This document shows, piece by piece, positions 42,995-54,900 of a stretch of DNA of 64,000 nt; positions within the stretch are counted from its first letter, which is position 1; every line of letters begins with the position of its first letter. Below the pieces are notes generated by a model that ran no database searches, was not told the DNA's origin, and saw nothing but the letters and a program-made list of their open reading frames with translations. The stretch spans positions 19,768,285 through 19,832,284 of the forward strand of contig NC_054757.1 in NCBI RefSeq assembly GCF_018143015.1, written 5' to 3'. Source of the stretch: Lytechinus variegatus. Taxonomy: Eukaryota; Echinodermata; Echinoidea; Temnopleuroida; Toxopneustidae. Position numbers and translations under genes: made by a program.

Positions 42995-45900
42995 TCTAAA
43001 AACAAGAAATGTTAACTTAAGGTTGGAGGAGTGACAACATTTTCTAAATGTTGCATTTACCACTTTAAATGGTTCTACCCAACACTTGTTGGATTCAGCT
43101 TTATACAAGGTTGGATGTAACATTTGAAAAAGGTTGTCACTCCTCCAACCTTTCTAATGTTGATTTAACATTCCAATTTTTAGAGTGAACTAATACTAAC
43201 CTCGCAATACGTGTGAGTGGTATTGCGCAAGCTATGTGGACGATTGATTGTTAGACAGGTTACGATTTTGTAATTTAAGGAAACGCAGGGAACGGTTTTC
43301 AAAGTGGGGGGGGGGGGGGCTGACCATGCAAAAAAACACAATCGTATGGTAATTGTTATGTTTTTGTACATGGTTTTGGAAAAAAAGTGTGGGGGGCAGC
43401 CCTCCCCCGGTTCCGCGGCACCTGAATTGGGCTTTGAAGAACTGATCCACCCGTATCAAAGTTTTTTCCAGTCTACTGAAAAGTGATTAGGAACCCCTTG
43501 TGATGTGTAAATGCGATTTTTTTTTCTTTACAGTTGATCGGAATATACCTGTGACAAAAATAAAAATTGTTATATTTCGTAGAAATGAAAAACTGGTTGA
43601 TTTGGTGTATGCACAGATCAGTTATGGACCGGCTTAGCGTTTCTACATGTATTTTCCTGACCGTATTCATCCCTTTTTATTCAATCTGAAGCAACAAAGT
43701 TTAATTTTCAGTATCTAATTGTCTACAAATTAAACATGATTTTTTAAACGGTTAACAAATACTGTAATGTTATATAGTAAACAGCGTTGTATAAAATCTT
43801 AAACAGCGTTTTTACTGAGTAGAATCTACAAGATTTTGGTTTATATTGATCACTTTTATCGGTCGGACGGAAACAATATTCATCCAACATGTCCAAGGGG
43901 ATTGGTTACACCTCATTAAGATTCTGCACGGGGACAGTTAACAGACACAGCAAAGTCTCAAAAAGTGTTATAGGACTTCTTATCTGGGATGTCAGACCCA
44001 GATATATAGATATTTCATTAACTTTGTATCCAACGAAATGATTTCATATATGTTAACATGTCATGACATGTATGACCAAAACGTACTGGAGACCGATTAC
44101 GAAAGGTTTGGTGGCGAAGAATGGAGGAGGGGGGGGGAGGGGGTTGGCGGGGAGAGTATCAAATACTGAAGAAATAAATAAACAAAAGCTACAAAAAAAT
44201 GATGGGAACTATCGGAAATAAGCCTCTATAGCAGTGGCCGCGGAGGGGGGGGGGGGGGGAGCTGCATAGGCTTTTGTCCCCCACTTCTTTTCCCAAACCG
44301 TGTATAAAATCGTGAAAATTACCATCTGATTGTGATTTTTTGCATGGTCAGCCCCCCCTTCAAAACTGTTACCCGGCCCCTGTAGTGTCCGCGAAACAAT
44401 CTTCCATGCATGCGTGTTCGAGCATGACATGGGTGCGTGATTAGCACTATTTAGAAAGTGTTTCAGACAATTTAACAAAATCATAGAAACCGTATTGATT
44501 TCTAATACATATATATTGTTTTTATTATAGTTTCCTGATGCATCTGCTGCAGCTTTGAGCGCTAATTAAAATCTTAAAAATCAATAATGGAATTTCTCCT
44601 GAAAGAGTAAAAACATGCATATTTTTGCGTTGGGCGGCTGCTTGAATAAATACTGATCTGTTATGAAATATGAAATACATTGATAATGATTGTTTCATAA
44701 TTTGTTTTGTGTTAGTGTACTATAAAAACAAGTTTGTGATATGTGTTGTTTAAATACAAACAACTTTACATAACCTTAAATCAAGACTGACCTCTTTTAA
44801 GACGTTGTTTACAGATACACTGTATTTCGAAAAAAAGCACACAAAAATTCTTTCAATGACAAGTGGGATGAAATTGTTCTACATGACATTTGAATACATT
44901 ATTATTACGAATAAAGACAAAGGTTTCGTAAAAAAATAAGATCACACTCTCTCTCTTATCAAATGGTATGATATTCTTGACTTTACCCAAGTGTGATCAT
45001 TGTTCATTAATTAAATTTGTAATATATATTCTACGATTTTTTGTCTATCGCTATTTCAAAGGCATATACATGTAGCTCACAGCGAACCCCTCTGATCAAA
45101 ACCTATAGGCATTCATTTGGTCTGACACTTTTCATTTTATTACGCCATTTAAAATGCATTGAAAATGTTAAAAGGTGTGAACAACTAAATACATGTAATT
45201 TGTTTCCCTAGAAATTTACGCATTGTTTTGATAGTCCTCCAAAGCGATATAAATATATATACTTCATTTCGCGTGTTGGACACAGATGAGATAAAATAGA
45301 CAGAGATGAATGCATTACAGTTCCAACAAAGTTTATTTCTAAGTTTCTCCAAATTTTCGACGCAAGCTTTGAATCCCTGACGAAGACGAAGAGGTTTGCG
45401 TCGAAAATTTGGAGAAACTAGGAATAGACTTTGTTAGAACTGCAATGCATTACCTTTTTGTCTTATTTATATTCATTTATATAGGAGAGAGAGAGAAGGG
45501 AGGGGGGGGGGATGGTGAGAAAATGATATGATTACCTACATGTAGTAGCATACCCTTCTATATTTTCTGTTGAATTTATTGTTTCATGACCTACAAAAAT
45601 ATATGGGAAGCATAATACTAACACATACAACAGTACCAGCAGGTATACACAATTTTGTACAGTCATATACATGTACCTCTGTACATGCACTAAGCATGCT
45701 AAGAGTGAAAGTAACAGGTCATACATTAACACGATTGCTGGTAGACATTTGAAATCATTAAAAGGCACATGTTTTCCAAAATTATAAGTATTTGGCGATC
45801 CTCGTATCATTAAGCAATCCACAGATTGATACAGTACATGAATATTTGCAAGTATTTTTAAAGAAAATTGTACAGCATCAACATGATAAAAAAGCCAATG

Positions 45901-48900
45901 TGTGGGCCTGTGGTCTTGAGCATTTCGCGCAATCTTTAATCAGTTAACTAGCCAACCGAATCTTAACAACTTTAATGAAATCATTACTCATCAAGTCAGG
46001 AGTACACAAAGGATGAAGTATTCCCAGAAAAACAGTTTATCTTGTTTCATATTTCTTCTTTTATTGCACTATATTGTACACAGGTACCTGCTCTTATTCG
46101 CACGTTATATCGAGTTAACTGCATGGTATTTTGGAAACCACAAACATGGCTATATAATATATGAAGGCCATGTGGACACAAATACAACTATGTAATTGCT
46201 ACTATCTATAAAAGTTAACATTACAGGTTATACTCCAGGTTAATGTAAGGTGTAATATTATCAGCTTCAACATGGAATGCCAAACTGAGAAACCAACTTT
46301 TTATTTTATTAAGCAAAGAATGACCGAATTAATTTAACAACCTCGATTAATTTGTGGCAAATGGACACTGGACTAAATTTACATATCATATGTAGTAAAT
46401 CAGCACATTTAATTTCTACACAGGTAGATAAGCGGATGAAGTCAATTTATTTGGTTTATGAAAAATACAATAGGTATACAGGAGTAAAAAAATAAATAAA
46501 ACACTAATACAACGAGTAACCCCGGGCCCTTTAATACAGAAAAGGTCCCCTCCTTCCATTACTCACGTTTCGTAAGGACTACTCCTCCTGCCCCCATCTC
46601 CTTTTCCATCCTTCTGTCCAGTTATTCCACATTCTGTCAATATTATATTTCTAGCGATTAGATTTTACCTCACATGAGTCAAAACTTTTCTGATTCCCAG
46701 ACCTCATTTTTTCCGTTTTCCAAAATTCAAATTCCATGTTATTGGAGTTCGACAGTACATCTCGTGTTTTAGATGCCTACAGGTACAAAACGTTATACGA
46801 TAGGTCATAAGCAATTATAAATAGGGAAAATCTTAGAAGACGTATTTCTTACGCAGATATAGCTTTAAAAAACGCATAAAGGCATGACAGGTCAAGTCCA
46901 TCCCATAAAAATGTTGATTTAAATAAAATAGAGAAAGATCATACCAGCATAAACCTGAAAATTCACAATCGGATGTAAAATAAGAAAGTTATGACATTTT
47001 AAAGATTTGCTCCACTTAGTGACATGCAAATGAGAAAGTCGAAGTCCTTAATATTTCTATCGTTTTTTATTGTGAATTATATATTTCATTTTTTTACAGA
47101 TTTGGAGCAACTTGACTGAACCATATAGTATCAATCAATGCTAATTCCACATCCATTCAAGGAGGAATTGATTTTTTTTCACTTGACAATGAGGAGATAA
47201 TTAGAATATTTCATATTTTGCATAATAAAATACTAAAGAAATTGTTGATGACTTCATAGTCTTCTCATTTACAAACGGACTTGGATGTGCATATAATTGT
47301 TTTGCGAAATCAAGCAAGATTTTAAAATGTCATAACTTTCTAATATTTAATCCGATTTTGATGAAGTTTTCAGTGTTATGCTTGTTGCATCTCTTTCTTT
47401 TTGTTCAACTCATTTTATGTTGGGGTGGACTTGTCCTTTATCACTACGAGCACGCTTGATTGGCAGGAGTGTATTTATGCTCGGTAAAAAATTGCCTTGA
47501 ATTTCACTTTTTCATGGTATTTTTCGTCATTCAAATATTTTGGCCAGAAAATTAGTGTTTTGCGTTGAAATCCGTGAATTCTGTGTTCTTTCTTAAAGTT
47601 ATACCCTGGGCTAAAATAGTCATATCTAAGCATGTCTAAATAAATAGAGTAAAATTCATCAAAATCTGATAACAAGTAACGAAGTTATTCAATTTTAGAA
47701 TTTAAGCAATATCTTGTGAAAACAGTTCTACGAATTTCGTCACGGAAATTCATCTAGTGGCCTGACGGTGTCATGTCCCCCACTTTTATTTTTCTTATGT
47801 TTCTACATGAATCATAATTATTGCATATTTTCATACATGTGTGCATGGTTTTTTTCTTGTCTAATAAAACATGTTGCAGCAATGAATATCTAATGCATTG
47901 ATCCAGTTGTCAATCCAATATTTTTTACGTGTTGGAGGACAAAATTAGAATAAACATAAAATAATAATACAAAAGAACAAGAGGGGACATTACTTCATCA
48001 TTGTGCTTATTGAATATTCATGAAGACTTACACAGAACTAATTCACCGGAATAAAGCAAATCTTTAAAATGTCATAACTTAGTTATCTCTTTTCGGATTT
48101 TGATAAAAAAATTAGTGTTTTGATTGTCTGATTTTTGTTTATTTGCTCAGTCTATATTTTCACCCTGGGGTCCCCCTGTAATTTCTTGAAATTCTTGAGT
48201 TATTGTTATCTTATAAAAACTGTGGTCTCTAACTGCATGTGAGATAAAAAAAAACAAGCTTGCCAATATTTTAGCCGCTTGTATGAGGCAGACTTGACAC
48301 AGTGTTTTACCGGAAGTGTGATGTAATCCTTCTAAGTGATTACTTGGACAAAGGTCAAGTGGAATCACTGATCAAGTGTACTCAATAAAATTCCAATCAA
48401 ATACCATTCAGAGAGTTCAAACAGAACAATTGGCCCTTAATGGGGATATATTAAAGATGTAATCTGATCACGAATTCAGATCTTACGCTTAAAAGCACTA
48501 AAATATACAAAATCCTGACATTCCTCTATGAACTGTCTCATATGGAAGTTTTAACTAGCACATTTTGAAATACATAATCATGATAATGGTAATCCATGCT
48601 ATCATTTATTTTATACCTTGATGTTAAGAATTCAGTTCTTGGTGTCTAGAAGCGTTCATAACTTGCCTATGTCATAAACGATTTGATTAAACTTGTTTCA
48701 AATCGTTTTACTTTTTTCAACAGGATTGCAAAAAGTACATGGACATTAATTTTTGCATTAATTTACAATAATATACCCCTGGTGGTATATCCAGTAAATT
48801 CTCAGGCTTCGATACTCTGATACATCTATTGCTGATTCATAAAGTCTTTGTACTTTATAGCCCCCCCCCATTCTCAAGCTGAATTACATGTATATGGATA

Positions 48901-51900
48901 ATTTTGATACCACCCTTTTTCCGAAATTATTTTGTCCATTTTTCTTTTTTTTTTTTTTGGGGGGGATAGGGGTTGGATGGGGTCTTTGATTGCTTTAATG
49001 CCAATACACAATAAATCAATTTCGGAAACAACAAACTGCTATTAACAATTAGCCAGCCTCATAAATTCTAAACCATCTAATTTCAAAATTAAAATGATTG
49101 TATTGGTTTTACGTCATTGCGAGTATGCGATAAAACTACCATAGGGCGTACAACAGCTGTAATTGAACATCGGTGTAATTTTTGCTCGCATCAGCATGAC
49201 CAGAGCCTGTACTGTAGCATACTGATGGGAATATGATTTGTTGTTTTGATATACGTGCATTACAACGCATAGACGAACAATCAAACCCGAAATCACCTTT
49301 AATGTGAATATAATAAAAAGCTTGTGTAAATGGTAAACACCCGATGTGTATTTGCTCTTCCCTGCTATTTGCTTATCGTGGCGACAGAGGTGAATGACAA
49401 ATGACACGCTTGAATTCACTGAAGGGTGGTATTCGGAATGGCTTTTGAGTTAGAACCCCCGTTTTTTTTTTGAATTTGTGTTTCTACTTTATCGCCACGC
49501 TTAGTAAGTTAAATCTAACAGTGAAGCTATAAGCGAAAAAATAATCGTCTCTTTGTATTAAACCTATTAGTGACAGTTATGGGCCACCTTTTATAATTTT
49601 ATATGGCAACATCAGGACCAAAGAACAATATAAAAAAAGGGTAACGGGTTAAAGGGCCGGGGTGATGGGGGTAAGCGGCTGATTGCCCCCCCCCCCTCTA
49701 GACAAGTTCATAACAAATTTATATCGCCAAAGCCTTTGCCACGAATTTCTTAACTTGTTGTTTTTTATTGAGTAGTGGTGCCAATCAGCCAAGGATTTTG
49801 AGGGGCTAGACGTGGTGTATGGGGCAAAATTTATAAAATGTCACGAGCAATTAATATTGGGTGACACATTTAGTACGAATACTTAGCTTTGTTAATATAT
49901 TTGGAAAATGATATATTTCACCTTACTCCATTTCCTTGTTTCCTCTCTTTTTTTCTTGGTGTGGAACTTTTTTTCAAGCCAGGCGCTAGTAAGCAGTAAT
50001 ACATGTATATACATATAATATTATAACTCATTACAGCATGCTCCTTATAGTATTCTCCAGATATATTTTAGTGCAAAGTGATTTTAATCTACATTTATTT
50101 ATAACTATACTGTGCCAAAGTACAATGTAAAAAAAATTAGTATATATAGAAACGGCCAGCTATTGTCATATTTCTTTCAATATAGTAACATATTTGAATG
50201 CGTAGAAGCAACCCGACTGGATGTATATACATGTAAAATGTTCAAAAGTACGAGTCAAAATAAGTATAACAATCAGTGAATGTGATCAGTGAATAAAATA
50301 CCTATTGTTAAACTCCTGTCCCTAAGAGTTCAAAACGCTTATTTATAACTGTAACGTCAACCCTTTGGTAACGTTTAATATTGTCTCTTTTTGTGTATTA
50401 TACAGATGGACAAATAGAACAACCTGATGGGCAGCAAACGTTTCCAGCCGATGTACCTCCACCGCCGGGAGCCTTCAATGATCCTGGGTCGGAACCCGGT
50501 ATATTACCACCAAACAATCTTCCAGAGACTCCACCAGAAGATGTAGGAGCTCCATTAAACGCCGTCAAGGATGTGACATCTCCAGAAGAAGCAGCGGCGG
50601 CTGCTGGGACAGGATTAGCCATGATGGCTGGTCCTGTGGTTCCAGGAGGAAACACGGGTGCGCTGTTTCCAAATATAGCACCACCACCCGGTGGTGAAGT
50701 GAACGTTGAGGCCCCTGCCCAAGGACAAGAGGCACCTGCTAACAATGGTGCGTTTTTCAATAACATGGCACCGCCACCCGTTAATGCAGCGAACGGAGCT
50801 GGTGAGGTGAACATTGAGGCCCCTGCCCAAGGACAAGAGGCACCCGCTAACAATGGTGCGTTTTTCAATAACATGGCACCGCCACCCGTTGATGCAGCGA
50901 ACGGAGCGGTACCCGCTCAAGGACAAATGGAACCAGCAGATAATGGTGGTATGTTCCCCGCTAACATGCCGCCACCACCACCTGGTGCGATGAATGATGG
51001 GGTACCAGGCCAAGGACAAACAGTACCTGGTATGTTCCCCGCTAACATGCCTCCACCACCTCCTGGTGCAATGAACGAAGGGGTACCCGCCCAAGAGAAC
51101 AAGGTTAATGCACCATCTGACAAGGGTTTCGCTTCACCACCATACCAAGGGATGTTCCCCCCAAACATGCCTCCACCCCCACCAGGTGCATTTAACGAAC
51201 CTCCACCAAATCCCATTATTAACGAAAAGAAAGCCAGTCAAGTCGCCCCGTCCAGTGGTAGTGCTGTCGAACCTGTTTATATCAAAGGAATGGCTGTTCC
51301 AGAAAAAGCGGCAGTGCCCCCAAGCGATCCAAACCGTTATGTTGATCCCAATAATATCCAAGCATCATCGATACTTTCAAATCAGCCAGGTTCAACGACT
51401 GGAACTGACCAGAGCAATGATCAACAATATAATCCCGATACTCCTGTTTCCAATGACCAAAGTCAGGCGCCCAGTAATCCCCAAGTATTTAACCCTGATT
51501 CACAGGACAACAATGGAGAAGGGGTAGCCCCATATAACCCAGATGAACCCGATGCTTCCAATATTCCGAGCCAAAATGGAAACGGAGGATCCGTAGAGTC
51601 CACCCAAAATCAAAACGAAGCACAGGTTCCTTATAATCCAGATCAACCTGAAGCACCCCAAAACAGTCCATTCTCGGGTAACCAACAAGAAAAACCTATT
51701 CCAACCCAAAATGAAGTTGGAGCTCCAGATGATCAAAATGTCCCCGAGGCTGACCCTAACCAACCAGCAGAACCTGATTCGGAGAACAACGTTCCTACTG
51801 GTCCTGATTTCTACGAAAGCCCAAGTGATCCTGATGAAAATGAATCTGCAGAGTCTCCCTATGAACCATCTGATGAATCGCCGTACGAGGATGGAGAGCA

Positions 51901-54900
51901 GGTTGGTGAATCACAGGGGGAGTATTCTTCATTCGACTCTGTCATGAACTTCCTCAAATCAAGTGACTATGAGTCTTCAGATTCCCTTGCAGGAGGTGAC
52001 GGGTCACCTGATAGCTTCTGGCAGGATTCCGATTCAGAAGGTAACGTCGCAGCGGCACCGATGCTTGGGTGGGACCAGGGTAGTTCAGGGGAAGGCTAAA
52101 ATGAAATGTTCTTTTTACTAATTACAATTTGGTATTACAAGGAAAAATCATTTCTGATTTTTGTTTCCAACAATACAATATGGATTTTCATTTACGCAAT
52201 TCTTATCACCCGCCAGTATCATCGTTATCTTTTGAAGTGTTAGGTATAATTTATTTTACCCATGTATCTACTGAACTTTTACAAAATAACATCAAAAAGT
52301 AAATGGAAATCGAAAAATTATACTTTTAACATTCTTCAAATGTTCCTTTTGTACTTAAAACCTTGGAACATTATCTTGGTATTCTCTCATACAATGTTAT
52401 ACCTTATGATTTTTTCAGAAAACTTTTATCCATTCTTTCTTTGCCCCTTATCCAAACAGAGTTTTCCGATACCGATTACGGAGTAGACAGTTCGGATTAC
52501 TCAAATCTAGATTGGCTCTACGATGATAATTCGTACCAGGTATGTACCAAATACCGTTCAATTTCGTTTTCACCTCGCCCTGTGCGACTGGTCTACGATC
52601 CGAATGTGAAAAAAAATTGCATTTTGTTTACTGGAAAAATGATTGAATAGAATGTTATTATTTCAGCATCAAAATAAGTAAGAATACTAAATATCGACAA
52701 TTTGAATGATTGTAAACGTTCAGTTCGAAAGGAAATCATTGCCGACAGTATGATTGCTATAATGGTATATTTCTGATTGTTCCAATGCCAATTCCTCCAA
52801 TTCCCAACTCGTCTACTATTATTTGGTCTTCCATCAGTTCGTCCACTGTCCACATGGTCTAATTACCACTTCGTCTGATAACCAGTTGGTCCAGTAGTCA
52901 TTTAGTCCATATACCATCTGGTCTAATTGGACTAAGTGTTAATTGGGCGAAATAAATGAAAATATAGTTGATATTAGACCAACTGGTTATAAGACGAAAT
53001 GGTCATATACGAACTGGTGATTTGGTTATTGGACTAAATGGCTGTTAGACGAAATGTTGATGGACGGAATTGCATTAGACAAAATGAAGGTAGACCATTT
53101 GATGAGTGGACGAGATGGCAATATACGAATCGGCAGTTTACCGCTATAATGTCATTACAGTTAGATATTGAATTCTCTTTTATCCTAATAAGAAGGGTAG
53201 CATATCAATTTTAACATAAGTATTTGTACGATGACTTTGAGCTTTGTAGGAGTTTCATGTCTACATAATTATGTATTCGTATGAAATGGATCGACCTTTT
53301 ATAAAAGAATTTGGGTTGCAGACGGTCGTTAGGTGTGTGGTTGCCTTTAGTAGAACCTTGGCAATATGTTCTCCATCGCTTAATCGCTACCAAACGTTGA
53401 AATCATTTCATACTGATAGGTCAGATTGGGATTTACATAAGTGAATAAAATCTGTTGTTACGCCAGAAATGCGTTAAAATACAGTTTAAGAGAATTATCA
53501 AATAGGGGTTCGTTTAAAAGACCTGTGATTTAAAGTGTACTTGCATTAAGGCCATACCCTACGACTGCTGCGACCCATGCATAAACGTCGTTTAATATTT
53601 GATGTGACTATTTCGGCATGGTAATCTTACTGTGCAAAGTCCTAAGCCATCGCACAAGATACTTCTGTTAAAATTCATGAGTATGTCCTAGTCCTACTCT
53701 CCAATGTTTTTTTTAATGATGTTCAGAACAAGTACATTTGAAAGTTGAATATCCCTTTGTTTACCCAAAAAAATAAAATGCGTTAATTTTGGGGTTAGTT
53801 ATATGTATGCACTTGTTGACTATTGCTTTAAATATATTTTCATTGGTTTGGTTTGATTGGGTCGGCCGGGAATGTTCTTCCAGGAACCAAGCGGGTATGA
53901 AAGAGAATGTAGTTATCTTGCTTCATACTTTAATACCCAATGTCTATCGGACGGGATGTGTACGACTTAACGTGAGGGTATATATGGACAGATAAATAAA
54001 TGCATTTCTTTTTTCTGTGGGTCATTCTTTGACGATAATGACTACCTCTCTCCTTTCCCCCCAGGAGTCTGACTCGAGTGAAGAAAAAGAGGAGGAAGAC
54101 TACTTCGGATTGGACCAAACAGGAGAAAAAAATGAGGATCAGGAAGACAGGGATCAATTCACCGTTCCTCAAGAATTCGACGATGATCTATACAGAAGTG
54201 GTGGAGCAAAGCTAATCATATACTGCATTCCAGCCCTCATCTTGTGTGTTTTAATCCTTCTTGCATGGAATAATTACCGAGGGAAGATAAGGGTAAGAAT
54301 AAAATACAAATGTGCGTGTGTGTGTGTGTGTGAAACCAAGTTTACACAGACCATGATTTCTGTATAGGTACCAATTTTGGAGAAAACCCCATGATGTTTT
54401 ATCTGATAGTTATTGCACTGGAGTTTCCAACTTTTACTGTAATAATTGGATATGGAGCTGACATGGGACTTAGAGAATCACCAGTGAATCAGAAAACCAT
54501 AATTCTACAAGCTTGGAAGGGTCTCATGCTTCTATAATGTATATTTTCTCATTCCGGGCGGTTAAAAAAAAATAAAATGTGATACGGAAAAGTGTAATAC
54601 CACCAAATAATCACATTTAGGCTATTCAAAAGATTTGTGTCCCCTGTCAACTGCTTGATCCATCTCTGCTTTAACCCTTGGATGGTTAATACTAACTTAT
54701 AATGTAACATTATTCTAGAAAGTATGAAGTCTTTAGACGAAATGAAGGTTCTATTGACTGTAGGTAAATAGTAGACTACAGGTGTCGTAGTCTACTGGAC
54801 AAGTCTCTTCCCGCTGAGGCAGAGGATTTACGACACTGGCAAGCAAATTTGTACCCCTTTTGCTTTCAACAGCCGATTTTCCGAACTTAAGTTCCACCTC

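Noticed and set aside
50398..51216. Several long open frames on the minus strand across the Pro-rich exon (up to 159 aa)
   Set aside because: They are antisense shadows of the Pro/Gly/Ala-rich coding exon; Gly-rich and Trp/Cys-rich content is a by-product of CCx codons read backwards.
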